Shown here: piece after piece, positions 34,026 through 44,207 of the stretch
Position numbering within the stretch: the stretch's first letter is position 1
Layout of the letters: each line of letters starts with the position of its first letter
Source of the DNA: Peteryoungia rhizophila
Lineage (GTDB): Bacteria > Pseudomonadota > Alphaproteobacteria > Rhizobiales > Rhizobiaceae
Assembly (NCBI RefSeq): GCF_004912145.1
Contig: NZ_STGT01000001.1
Span: 434,001-498,000, forward strand
Length of the DNA: 64,000 bases
Direction: 5' to 3'
The notes under the pieces: generated by a model
What the model was told of the DNA's origin: nothing
The model's input: only the letters and a program-made list of their open reading frames with translations
Databases searched by the model: none
Position numbers and translations under genes: made by a program

Positions 34026-37000
34026 GTGAATCTGGCATCACCGAATCTGCATCAGGACATCTTTATCGGTGACAGCGAGATGGCGCAGATGATGCGCCAA
34101 CATGATTGGACGCAGACGACGCTCGGACCTCCCGAACAATGGCCTGAAGCGCTGAAGGTCGCGATCCGCCTGCTGTTGACCTCCAAATTCGAGATGTGGC
34201 TCGGCTGGGGTCCGGACATCGCATTCTTCTACAACGATGCCTATCGGCCGACTTTGGGCAACAAGCATCCCCATGCACTCGCAGTACCCACACATATTCT
34301 CTGGGCGGAAATTTGGGATGACATCAAGGACCGCCTCGCAACGGTCTACGGGACCGGCCACGCGACATGGGACCGGGCATTGCTTCTGCTGCTGGAGCGA
34401 GGAGGATATCCCGAGGAAACATACCATACCTTCTCCTACAGCCCGCTGATCGGAGACACGGGCAATGTCGAAGGCGTGTTCTGCGCCGTGACCGAAGAGA
34501 CCGAACGGGTCATCAGTGAGCGCCGCATGGGCACGATGCGCATGCTTGCTTCGGGACTGGCAGCCGCGGACACGCGGCGCGGAGTACTCGATGCATCGCA
34601 CCACGCCCTGGGAGAAAATCTGCACGATCTGCCATTCAGTTCGCTCTACCTGTTCGACGACGAAGGCAATGCGAAGCGGCAATGGGTCTGCGGCACCGCG
34701 GACGGTCAAGCGTTGCTGCCATCGGTTATTGTACCGAACCACAGCGTCTGGAACCTGGAGCGCGCCTGGAGCCTGCAGACAATGGAACTCGTCGACCTGT
34801 CCGGCATGCAGGATGTGCCACGCGGGGCATGGCAGAATGCGCCTGTTCAGGCGGCTGTCGTTCCCCTGACGGGGCAAGGCGGCGGGAGGGCAACCGGGGT
34901 CCTGATCAGCGGTCTCAACCCTCATCGGGCTGTGAGTGACGAGTATCTCGACTTCCTCAAGCTGATTGCCGGCCAGATCACATCTCGTCTCGCCAGTGCC
35001 GAAGCTTTCGACACCGAGCGGCAGCGAGCCGCAGCGCTCGCCGAGGCCGCCGAACTGCGGGACCAGGCTGCCGCCGCTTTGGAGCAGATCAACCGCCAGC
35101 TCTCTTCCGAGGTTGAACTTCGCACGGCCGAGCGCGACCGCATGCGGGCCCTGTTCCAGCAGGCGCCAAGCTTTATGTGCATCCTGAGTGGGCCCGACCA
35201 TGTATTCGAACTGGTCAACGATGCCTATCTCCAGCTTGTCGGAAAGCGGGAGCTGGTGGGAATGACCGTCAGAAAGGCGCTACCAGAGGTCGAGGGCCAG
35301 GGATTCTTCGAGTTGCTGGATAGCGTGTTCCAGTCTGGAAAGCCCTATATCGGACGGAACCTGAAGGTGGACCTTCAGCGAGAAGGCGCCAGCAAGCCCG
35401 ATGAGCGGTTCATCAATCTCATCTATCAACCGATCTTCGATCAGGCGAACCAAGTCACAGGCATCTTCGTCGATGGTTTCGACGTCACCCATCAGCGGCG
35501 CGCGGAAGAGCAACTCCACAGCCTCAATCATACGCTCGAGCAAAGGGTGGAGCAGCGCACCAATGAGCTGAGGACTGCCCTCCTCGAGCTGGAACGAGAG
35601 ACTGTCGAGCGCGAGAGCGCTCAGCTGGCCTTGAGACAGGCGCAGAAAATGGAAGCGCTTGGCAATCTGACGGGCGGCGTCGCGCACGACTTCAACAATC
35701 TTCTTCAGGTCGTGAGCGGCAACCTGCAACTGCTTTCCAAGGATGTCGAAGGAAACGAACGCGCCGAACAACGTCTGCAGAACGCGCTGTCCGGGGTCAC
35801 ACGCGGCGCGAAACTCGCTTCGCAGCTGCTCGCATTCGGGAGGCGGCAGCCACTCGAGCCCAAAGTCGTCAATGTTCGCAGGCTCATTCAGAATATGGAT
35901 GACATGCTCCGTCGCGCACTCGGCGAGGAAGTCGAGTTGGAATCCGTTGTATCCGGAGGATTGTGGAACACCCTTATAGATCCCAGTCAGCTCGAAAACG
36001 CCATACTCAACCTGGCGATCAATGCGCGCGATGCAATGGATGGCCGAGGGCGGCTGACGATCGAAGCGTCTAACTCGGTGCTCGATGACAACTATGCCCG
36101 GATGCACGAAGACGTCCGGCCCGGCCAATATGTCATGGTTGCGGTCACCGACACCGGATCGGGGATCCCTGCCGATATCATCGAGCATGTGCTCGAGCCG
36201 TTTTTCACCACGAAAACGGATGGAAAAGGCAGCGGCCTCGGGCTCTCAATGGTTTACGGCTTCCTGAAACAGTCCGGTGGCCATCTCAAGATCTACAGCG
36301 AGCCTGGGCATGGCACGACGATGAGACTTTACATGCCGCGCACGATGCAGGCCGAGGACAGCCTGTCGGACCTCAGTTCCCATCCGGTTAAGGGCGGCAG
36401 TGAGACGGTCCTGGTCGTCGAAGACGATGATGGTGTTCGTGATACCTCGGTCGCACTGCTGGCAGATCTGGGATACCGCGTGCTGAAGGCACAGGATGCG
36501 CAATCCGCCTTCGCGATCGTCAACAGCGGAGTGCAGGTCGATCTCCTCTTCACCGACGTCGTAATGCCAGGCCCGATGCGCAGCACGGAACTCGCCAGGA
36601 AAGCCAAGGCGCTCTTCCCACACATGGCCATACTCTTCACGTCGGGATACACCGAAAACTCGATCGTACACGGTGGGAAACTGGACGCTGGTGTCGAGCT
36701 TTTGTCGAAGCCCTATACGCGTGAAGCGCTGGCGCGCAAAGTCCGACATGTGCTCGGCAATGCGCAACAGCATCGCATTGCGGTGGAGCGCTTGGAGCGC
36801 CACGAGCAGGTCCAAACCAACACCCCAGCCGCACCATCACCCGAGCAGGCCAGCACACACAGTGGGACGACGCGCATACTTGTCGTGGAAGACGAGCCCC
36901 TCATTCTGATGTCGAACGTCGACATGGTGGAGGAGCTCGGCCATGAGGTCGAAGAAGCAAAGTCTGCCGAAGAAGCGCTGAAGATCATGGATGAAAGACA

Positions 37001-37220
37001 CATCGACATCCTGTTGACCGATGTGGGCCTTCCCGGATTGACCGGCATGGATTTGGCCCGGATCGTTCGGGAGCGTTGGCCGGCCGTAAGAATCATATTC
37101 GCCAGCGGCGACAATGCGGCCAAGTCCACGTCAGGCATCGAGGACGCCTTGCAGCTCTCGAAGCCCTTCTCCCTGGAGGCGCTCAGAACCGTCCTGGTGG
37201 AGGCGAAGGGAACGAGCTGA
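34026..37220 (+). CDS. Hybrid sensor histidine kinase with two C-terminal receiver domains
   Basis: A 1064-residue soluble kinase with no membrane segments. Order: a PAS-like domain (about 20-165, with WLGWGPDIAFFYNDAYRPTL), a GAF-type domain (about 175-330), a short coiled coil, a second PAS (about 370-500, LFQQAPSFMCILSGPDHVF), another coiled coil, HisKA with His554 in GGVAHDFNNLLQVVSG, HATPase with LNLAINARDAMDGRG and GSGLGLSMVYGF, then receivers with Asp844 (LLFTDVVMPG) and Asp999 (LLTDVGLPG). The start is GTG. It probably senses an intracellular or diffusible cue. Partners are not encoded next to it; the second receiver resembles FixJ/CpdR-like stand-alone receivers. Confidence 0.9.
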   Translation: MNLASPNLHQDIFIGDSEMAQMMRQHDWTQTTLGPPEQWPEALKVAIRLLLTSKFEMWLGWGPDIAFFYNDAYRPTLGNKHPHALAVPTHILWAEIWDDIKDRLATVYGTGHATWDRALLLLLERGGYPEETYHTFSYSPLIGDTGNVEGVFCAVTEETERVISERRMGTMRMLASGLAAADTRRGVLDASHHALGENLHDLPFSSLYLFDDEGNAKRQWVCGTADGQALLPSVIVPNHSVWNLERAWSLQTMELVDLSGMQDVPRGAWQNAPVQAAVVPLTGQGGGRATGVLISGLNPHRAVSDEYLDFLKLIAGQITSRLASAEAFDTERQRAAALAEAAELRDQAAAALEQINRQLSSEVELRTAERDRMRALFQQAPSFMCILSGPDHVFELVNDAYLQLVGKRELVGMTVRKALPEVEGQGFFELLDSVFQSGKPYIGRNLKVDLQREGASKPDERFINLIYQPIFDQANQVTGIFVDGFDVTHQRRAEEQLHSLNHTLEQRVEQRTNELRTALLELERETVERESAQLALRQAQKMEALGNLTGGVAHDFNNLLQVVSGNLQLLSKDVEGNERAEQRLQNALSGVTRGAKLASQLLAFGRRQPLEPKVVNVRRLIQNMDDMLRRALGEEVELESVVSGGLWNTLIDPSQLENAILNLAINARDAMDGRGRLTIEASNSVLDDNYARMHEDVRPGQYVMVAVTDTGSGIPADIIEHVLEPFFTTKTDGKGSGLGLSMVYGFLKQSGGHLKIYSEPGHGTTMRLYMPRTMQAEDSLSDLSSHPVKGGSETVLVVEDDDGVRDTSVALLADLGYRVLKAQDAQSAFAIVNSGVQVDLLFTDVVMPGPMRSTELARKAKALFPHMAILFTSGYTENSIVHGGKLDAGVELLSKPYTREALARKVRHVLGNAQQHRIAVERLERHEQVQTNTPAAPSPEQASTHSGTTRILVVEDEPLILMSNVDMVEELGHEVEEAKSAEEALKIMDERHIDILLTDVGLPGLTGMDLARIVRERWPAVRIIFASGDNAAKSTSGIEDALQLSKPFSLEALRTVLVEAKGTS

Positions 37221-37513
37221 GGCGTTTTTGCACCGCTGCCATTCGCAACGTACCGACAGGATGTGCGGCGAGGGTCCGCCTCGCCGGCTGATGACATCCG
37301 TCGATCCGAGGCAAAAGCTCAGCTCAGATACGGATCCTCTCCGCCCTCACCCCGCACGCCTTAGTGGCTTCGGGGACACCATAAGGTACTGTCTGCGTTC
37401 TCGTTGCATGGACCCCAAATGGCTTCATGCAGCCACTCGAATGGCATAAGCGCGGTCATGCATGTCCGGATCGGACCCCGTCCAGTTCCGCAGGCACCAC
37501 TGAGAAGCTGACG
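37221..37513. terminator. Hairpin after the hybrid kinase gene and featureless spacer
   Basis: A perfect 8-bp stem (CGGCGAGG 37266-37273, loop GTCCG, CCTCGCCG 37279-37286) lies 45 bases after the kinase stop. No T run follows, so termination is only possible. I see no gene in the rest of this stretch, which leads into the Mrp operon control region. Confidence 0.35.
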
Positions 37514-37557
37514 TTCGGAATTCCGAATTCCGAAACGCTGCCATTCGGAAATGCGAA
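37514..37557 (+). promoter_or_regulatory. Two enhancer-like palindromes upstream of the Mrp operon
   Basis: TTCGGAATTCCGAA (37514-37527) is a perfect palindrome. TTCGGAAATGCGAA (37544-37557) is a 12-of-14 copy of it exactly 30 bp further on, so both lie on the same DNA face. They are placed about 85-115 bp before the expected start point of a sigma-54 promoter, the usual location for binding sites of an NtrC-type activator. The activator encoded at 45652 is the natural candidate. Confidence 0.65.
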
Positions 37558-37610
37558 CACACGGCACGAATGCCGGCGTAAGTAGCCTTGATTCCAAAGC
37601 ATTTTCAGAC

Positions 37611-37626
37611 TGGCACGCCTCTTGCT
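37611..37626 (+). promoter_or_regulatory. Sigma-54 (RpoN) promoter of the Mrp operon
   Basis: TGGCACGCCTCTTGCT matches the RpoN consensus TGGCACG-N4-TTGCW at every fixed position, with GG and GC separated by exactly 10 bases. It lies about 35 bp before the mnhA start. The enhancer-like palindromes upstream and the sigma-54 activator gene downstream in the same cluster support it strongly. Confidence 0.85.
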
Positions 37627-37659
37627 GTCCAATGAAGGACAACAAGAGGAAGTCATACC

Positions 37660-39978
37660 GTGAACTTTGAGTGGAGCATATTAATCGCATTGGCCGGGGC
37701 CGCGATCGCCAAACCGGCCTCGTCTTTGCTCGGGCGCTATACCGGCTGGGTGATGTGTCTCATCCCGCTGTTCATCTTCGCGTCTTTCCTGATGCAGCTC
37801 GGACCTGTGGCAGAGGGGGAGCTTCTGATCGCCCAGCTTGCCTGGGTGCCCTCGCTCGGCGTCGAGCTCTCATTCCGCCTGGACGGTTTCTCGCTGCTGT
37901 TTGCGCTGCTGATCAGCGGCATCGGCACCCTGGTCGTGATCTACGCCGGCGCTTACTTCGCCGAAAAGCCGAGCACCGAGATCGGTCGCTTCCTCAGTCT
38001 CATCATGCTGTTCATGACCGCGATGCTGGGGACCGTGCTGTCGGATAACCTCATCGTCATGTTTGTCTTCTGGGAGCTGACGAGCCTCGCCTCATTCCTC
38101 CTGATCGGCTTCGACGGACACAAGGAAGCGGCGCGCAAATCGGCTCTGCAGTCTCTCATCGTCACTGGCGGTGGCGGGTTGGCGCTGTTTGCCGGCATTC
38201 TCCTCATTGGCATGACGCTCGGCACCTTCTCCTTCACGGACGTGCTTGCTCGGTCGAATGAACTTGTCGCAAGCCCTTGGGCAGGCGCGATCGCGGTACT
38301 GATCATGATCGGCGCCTTTACCAAGAGCGCACAGTTCCCGTTCCACTTCTGGCTTCCCAATGCCATGGCCGCTCCGACCCCCGCCTCGGCCTACCTGCAT
38401 TCGGCGACCATGGTGAAGCTCGGCGTCTTCCTGTTGGCGCGCTTCGACGGCGTGTTTGTCGGCATGCCGGCCTTCGGACACACGCTGGTGGTCGTCGGGT
38501 CTCTGACCATGATCATAGCGGCATTGCAGGCGCTGCGCGCCGAAGGCTTCAAGGCCGTACTCGCCCAGTCCACCGTCGCCTCGCTCGGCATTCTGGTCAT
38601 GCTGATCGGCCTGACCGGTGAAGTCGCAGCTGTCGCCACGGTCGGCTTTATCCTGACCCATGCTCTCTACAAGGCGGCGCTGTTCTTCTGCGCCGGCACG
38701 GCCATCCATGCGACCGGCGAAGCCCGGCTGCACAAGCTGACAGGCCTGGCCCGCTTTCTGCCGGTCACGGCCGTCGCCGCAGTTCTTGCCAGCCTTTCGA
38801 TGGCCGGCCTGCCCCCCTTCGTCGGCTTCATCTCGAAGGAGTATCTGTTTGAGGCGCAGCTTGCCAACGACTGGAATGTCCTGCCCATCGCCGCTGCCGT
38901 TCTCGTCAATGCCGTCATGGTGGGCGTGGCGGGCGTCGTGTCCATTCGCCCGTTCTACTTCAAGTCCAAGACCGTGCGCGAGATCCACCATGGCGAGACG
39001 CCCGGCCTTCTGGCAGGACCGCTGCTTCTGGCAGCCGGCGGCATCTTGATCGGCCTGGTGCCCGCGCCGGCCGGACAATGGCTCATCGGCCCTGCAGCCT
39101 CTGCCCTTCTCGGGCAACCGGTCGATGTGTCCTTCCAGCTCTGGCACGGCCTGACACCGATGCTGGTCCTGTCGATCCTCGTTGTCTCCATCGGCGCCGT
39201 GATCGTCGTCCAGTGGACCCGTATCCACACTGCGCTTCGCCGCCACGACAAGCTGTATGCCTTCCTCGGCGACCGCTTCTACCACAAGGGACTGAACGGC
39301 ATTCTGGCGACGGCACGCCTGTCGACACAGGTGCTGCAGAATGGCGATCAGCATCGCTACACCGCACTCGTCGTACTGACGGTCACAATCGGCCTGGCAA
39401 TTGCCTTCCTGGCTGCACCCTCGGCCGACTTCCTCGCCTCCGAGGGCAGCATCCGCATCTCGGTCGCGCTCGTCCTGCTGCTGACGGTCGTCGGCGCCGT
39501 GGCGACGATCATCGTCCGCTCGCTCATCGCAGGCCTCGTCTCCGTCGGCATCGTCGGCTTCGGCTCCGCCGTGATCTTCATGTTGAACGGCGCTCCGGAC
39601 CTCGCGCTGACGCAGATGGCTGTCGAAACGCTGATCGTGATCCTGATGACGGCCGTGCTCCTCAAACTGCCGTCCCGACGTCGGCACTCGCGCACGATCT
39701 CAGAGCGCCGGCGCGACGGCCTGATCGCCGCAGGCTTTGCCGTGATGATGTTCATCGCGCTGGCCTCCATCGGCGTAACACCGATCGACCTGCGCCTTTC
39801 CGACTACTTCGGTGAGACGAGCTACCTCGAAGCCTACGGCCGCAACGTCGTCAACGTCATCCTCGTCGATTACCGCGCGATCGATACGCTCGGCGAGATC
39901 GTCGTCGTCGCACTCGCCACCATCGCTGCCTGGGGGTTGCTGCGCGGCTCCCTGAAACCAGCCCGAAACAAGGAGTGA
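37660..39978 (+). CDS. mnhA: Na+/H+ antiporter subunit A (MrpA/MnhA)
   Basis: This 772-residue multi-span protein is related to the NuoL proton-translocating subunit. Typical segments are ELTSLASFLLIGFDGHKEAA, KSAQFPFHFWLPNAMAAPTP (with the conserved Lys and His), LHSATMVKLGVFLLAR and FFCAGTAIHATGEARLHKL. The C-terminal section (from about 600) carries the MrpA-specific extension with VDYRAIDTLGEIVVVALATI, corresponding to NuoJ/MbhE-like helices. GTG start with AGAGGAAG upstream. First gene of the seven-subunit operon. Confidence 0.94.
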   Translation: MNFEWSILIALAGAAIAKPASSLLGRYTGWVMCLIPLFIFASFLMQLGPVAEGELLIAQLAWVPSLGVELSFRLDGFSLLFALLISGIGTLVVIYAGAYFAEKPSTEIGRFLSLIMLFMTAMLGTVLSDNLIVMFVFWELTSLASFLLIGFDGHKEAARKSALQSLIVTGGGGLALFAGILLIGMTLGTFSFTDVLARSNELVASPWAGAIAVLIMIGAFTKSAQFPFHFWLPNAMAAPTPASAYLHSATMVKLGVFLLARFDGVFVGMPAFGHTLVVVGSLTMIIAALQALRAEGFKAVLAQSTVASLGILVMLIGLTGEVAAVATVGFILTHALYKAALFFCAGTAIHATGEARLHKLTGLARFLPVTAVAAVLASLSMAGLPPFVGFISKEYLFEAQLANDWNVLPIAAAVLVNAVMVGVAGVVSIRPFYFKSKTVREIHHGETPGLLAGPLLLAAGGILIGLVPAPAGQWLIGPAASALLGQPVDVSFQLWHGLTPMLVLSILVVSIGAVIVVQWTRIHTALRRHDKLYAFLGDRFYHKGLNGILATARLSTQVLQNGDQHRYTALVVLTVTIGLAIAFLAAPSADFLASEGSIRISVALVLLLTVVGAVATIIVRSLIAGLVSVGIVGFGSAVIFMLNGAPDLALTQMAVETLIVILMTAVLLKLPSRRRHSRTISERRRDGLIAAGFAVMMFIALASIGVTPIDLRLSDYFGETSYLEAYGRNVVNVILVDYRAIDTLGEIVVVALATIAAWGLLRGSLKPARNKE

Positions 39979-39984
39979 CCGGTC

Positions 39985-40389
39985 ATGTCCGTCATTTTCT
40001 CCACCATGTCCCGCCTCTTCTTCGTGCTCATGCTCGCGGCCGCTGTCTACATGCTGTTTCGCGGACATAACGAGCCTGGCGGAGGCTTTATCGGCGGCCT
40101 GTTCGCGGCCCTCGCTTTTGCGCTGATCGCCCTGTCCGACAGTGTCGCCAAAGCCCGCAAGGTGCTGATCGTCCATCCGGTCGTGCTGATCGGCGCGGGG
40201 CTCGTGCTCGCCTTCGTCAGCGGCCTGCCCGGCCTCATGTCGGATGGATCGTTCCTGACCCATTGGTGGCTCGAGCTCGACTCCACCCATCTCGGCACCG
40301 CAACCGCATTCGATATCGGCGTCTTCATGGTCGTGATCGGCGGCGTTCTCTCCCTGGTTTTCCGTTTTTATGAAGGAGTGGAAGAGTGA
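39985..40389 (+). CDS. mnhB: Na+/H+ antiporter subunit B (MrpB/MnhB)
   Basis: A 134-residue protein with four hydrophobic segments. It shows the subunit B landmarks MLFRGHNEPGGGFIGGLFAA and HLGTATAFDIGVFMVVIGGV. AAGGAG lies before the ATG. It is a separate gene rather than fused to MrpA as in some rhizobial Pha systems. It overlaps mnhC by 4 bp. Confidence 0.93.
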   Translation: MSVIFSTMSRLFFVLMLAAAVYMLFRGHNEPGGGFIGGLFAALAFALIALSDSVAKARKVLIVHPVVLIGAGLVLAFVSGLPGLMSDGSFLTHWWLELDSTHLGTATAFDIGVFMVVIGGVLSLVFRFYEGVEE

Positions 40390-40764
40390 GCCTGATCTAC
40401 GCTTTTGTCATCGCCGCGCAGATGGGAGCCGGCATCTACCTCCTCCTGTCCCGCCACATGATGCGCATCCTGTTCGGGGTCGTCCTCCTATCGACAGCCG
40501 CCAACCTGCTGATCTTCGTTGCAGGCGGACTGCAGTTTGCAGCACCGCCGGTCATCCAGCAGGGCTCGCAGACCCTGGCTGAAGGATCGGCCAACCCGCT
40601 CCCCCAGGCGCTCATTCTGACGGCCATAGTCATTGGGTTCGCGCTTGTATCATTTGCGGCCGCCCTCGTGCTCAAGGCTTACTACACACTCGGATCGGTC
40701 TTCACCGATGAGCATAAAGACGCCGAAGCGCTCGGCTCGCCCTTTGAAAAGGAGGCCATCCGCA

Positions 40765-40772
<8 letters not shown>
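40386..40772 (+). CDS. mnhC: Na+/H+ antiporter subunit C (MrpC/MnhC)
   Basis: A 128-residue NuoK-like subunit with three membrane segments. It holds LLSRHMMRILFGVVLLSTAA with the NLLIF stretch, and DPLPQALILTAIVIGFAL-like sequence (here NPLPQALILTAIVIGFAL). It uses a GTG start overlapping mnhB. The C-terminal tail overlaps the start of mnhD by 8 bp. Confidence 0.92.
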
Positions 40773-42266
<1,494 letters not shown>

Positions 42267-42270
<4 letters not shown>

Positions 42271-42602
42271 CCATCGTCAAGCGTATCGGCATGTCCATGA
42301 CCCTGGGAGTGGTTTTCATCGGCGAACTCGTGCGTTCGTCCGTTGCAGTTGCCCGTCAGGTCCTCGGCGACAGCTCGCAGCTCGAGCCCGCGATTATTGC
42401 CGTCCCACTGGATTTGCGCAGCAGAGCCGGGGTTACGGCGCTTGCAAACTGCGTGAGCCTGACGCCGGGGACGACCTCGCTGCATGTCAGCGAGGATCTG
42501 GCCACCCTCTATGTTCACGTTCTGGATGCGCCGCAGCCCGAGGCGGTGGTGGAAAGCATCAAAACGACTTTCGAGACACGTTTAAAGGAGATTGAAGGAT
42601 GA
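42267..42602 (+). CDS. mnhE: Na+/H+ antiporter subunit E (MrpE/MnhE), short form
   Basis: A 111-residue protein starting at the ATGA overlap with mnhD. The C-terminal soluble part is characteristic of subunit E: LRSRAGVTALANCVSLTPGT then TSLHVSEDLATLYVHVLDA. Typical MrpE proteins are about 155-165 residues with two or more N-terminal membrane helices. Here the membrane part is reduced to a single segment (GMSMTLGVVFIGELVRSSVA), so this is a compact form. It overlaps mnhF by 4 bp. Confidence 0.88.
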
Positions 42603-42889
42603 TTGCGCTTCTGGATGGGATCCTATCGACGTTTGCCGCCGTCATGATCATGATCCTGATGATACCGCTTCTTCTTGCCGCCGTTCGAATGGCGACAGGT
42701 CCCGGCTATGCCGATCGCTTCATCGCGCTCGACATGCTGACCGGCATTGCCGTCGCGATTGCCGCGTTGACGATGATCGTCACCGGCCGCCGCGAATTCC
42801 TCGACGTCGCCTTCGGGATCGCCTTGATCGGGTTCCTCGCGACATGCTCGCTTTCCGCGCTCCTCGAGAAGAAAAAGGAGGATCTGTGA
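42599..42889 (+). CDS. mnhF: Na+/H+ antiporter subunit F (MrpF/MnhF)
   Basis: A 96-residue protein with three membrane segments. The diagnostic segment is AAVRMATGPGYADRFIALDM, with LDVAFGIALIGFLATCSLSA near the end. It overlaps mnhE by 4 bp, and its stop shares one base with the mnhG start. Confidence 0.92.
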   Translation: MIALLDGILSTFAAVMIMILMIPLLLAAVRMATGPGYADRFIALDMLTGIAVAIAALTMIVTGRREFLDVAFGIALIGFLATCSLSALLEKKKEDL

Positions 42890-44148
42890 TGCTCGCGATC
42901 CTGTCCATCCTGTTCAAGCTTTCCGGCGTGGCGTTTCTCTGCATAGCAGCTCTTGGCGTCATCAAGCTTCCGGATCCGTTTCAGCGCATGCATGCGGCCA
43001 CGAAAGCCGGCACGCTTGGTGCCGGCCTGGTCATCATCGGCAGCGTGATTGCCCATGGCGCACTCGATGCGACGTTGATGGGCATGATGACTGTCATCTT
43101 TCTGCTGTTGACGGTGCCTGTCGCGGGCCATCTCCTGGGTCGCGCTGCCTATGTTTCGGGTGCGCGGCTGACACTCACCGGCGACGACGCCCTTGCTGGT
43201 GTGTTGACCCGGGCCGACAAATCGCTCGACAAGCGCAGCGGCTGGGTTTCTCTGGCTCCGAAAGAGCAGGCAGACACCGCTCGCGACACATCTGACCGGC
43301 AGCCGCCGACGCTCCGGAAAAGGCTGAAGCAACAAAACGAACTGCCCATGCTTCCAGCGATCGAAGCTGTTCGGTTCGCAGTCATTGGGGGAGAAGTCGT
43401 TCACGTCGCGGAACGGGCTTGCACTATTGCCCAGAGGACTGGAGCGAGCCTCTCTGCATATACCATCATCGACACGCATGCGATCCATGCTGCAGCCGAC
43501 CAAGCCGGACTCCGGCGGCTGATCCGAGAGCGCGCAAGCGACGCCATCAGCGACCTCAAATCCGTTACGTCTCAAGCGGATGCTGCTTCGACCCTGCACT
43601 ACGATGAAGGCGATCCCGAACACATCCTCCGCTGCGAGACGGAGCCAGGCCGAACACTTCTCGTTCTGCCGTCCCATGGATGGTTCCATCACCAGGTTGA
43701 GGCCCGGTTGGAACGCACCACCTGGGAGCCGGACGGCCTGTTGCGTTTGCCAGGCTGCCATCGAGGTCCGGTCCTTTTCGTAGCCGACAAGCCATTGCCC
43801 GACACCGCCCGTACGGTAGTGGTGCGCGATTGCGGCGAAGATCACCTGGCAGCCCTCGTCGAATGGGCACTGTTGAACAAGCTTTGGAACGCAACACAGC
43901 TCCTACATGTCGCGGACAAAGAGCTCAAGGAAAGCCGATTGGCTGAGGTCGCGGACCGTTTCGGTTGCAGCTACACTCGACATCCCGCACCGGACAGCGG
44001 ATGCACCATACCATCCGGCATCGACGGTCTCCGGGCTGTCGTGCTCGGCCGCACGCCACGGCCTCTGCGAACGCGATGGTACGGCAGTTCCTGGCTCAAC
44101 CGTATCGCACCCGACATGGCGGGTGACGTCCTGATCATGGAACGATGA
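42889..44148 (+). CDS. mnhG: Na+/H+ antiporter subunit G fused to a C-terminal USP-like region
   Basis: This 419-residue protein starts at the TGATG overlap with mnhF. Residues 1-100 are a complete subunit G: IAALGVIKLPDPFQRMHAAT, KAGTLGAGLVIIGSVI and three membrane helices. A basic linker (about 100-155) leads to about 265 residues of soluble alpha/beta sequence: VRFAVIGGEVVHVAERACTI, AQRTGASLSAYTIID, TLLVLPSHGWFHHQVEARLE, and a second repeat VVVRDCGEDHLAALVEWALL with ATQLLHV. I read these as two universal-stress/HUP-like modules (inference). Normal MrpG is about 110-130 residues. There is no sign of a frameshift; one ORF covers both parts. Confidence 0.85.
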   Translation: MLAILSILFKLSGVAFLCIAALGVIKLPDPFQRMHAATKAGTLGAGLVIIGSVIAHGALDATLMGMMTVIFLLLTVPVAGHLLGRAAYVSGARLTLTGDDALAGVLTRADKSLDKRSGWVSLAPKEQADTARDTSDRQPPTLRKRLKQQNELPMLPAIEAVRFAVIGGEVVHVAERACTIAQRTGASLSAYTIIDTHAIHAAADQAGLRRLIRERASDAISDLKSVTSQADAASTLHYDEGDPEHILRCETEPGRTLLVLPSHGWFHHQVEARLERTTWEPDGLLRLPGCHRGPVLFVADKPLPDTARTVVVRDCGEDHLAALVEWALLNKLWNATQLLHVADKELKESRLAEVADRFGCSYTRHPAPDSGCTIPSGIDGLRAVVLGRTPRPLRTRWYGSSWLNRIAPDMAGDVLIMER

Positions 44149-44207
44149 ACGGCTCGGCTGCGATAAAATACTGGCAGGCCGTGTTACAGTTGGTCTAATC
44201 AATCTGC

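Noticed and set aside
38092..39687. 531-codon minus-strand open frame
   Set aside because: Shadow of mnhA; highly charged Asp/Gln/Arg-rich composition typical of antisense to membrane proteins.
42592..44148. Start of the mnhG frame at 42592 instead of 42889
   Set aside because: The upstream part is antiphase to mnhF and reads as Arg/Asp/His-rich noise; subunit G sequence begins at 42889 with a TGATG overlap.
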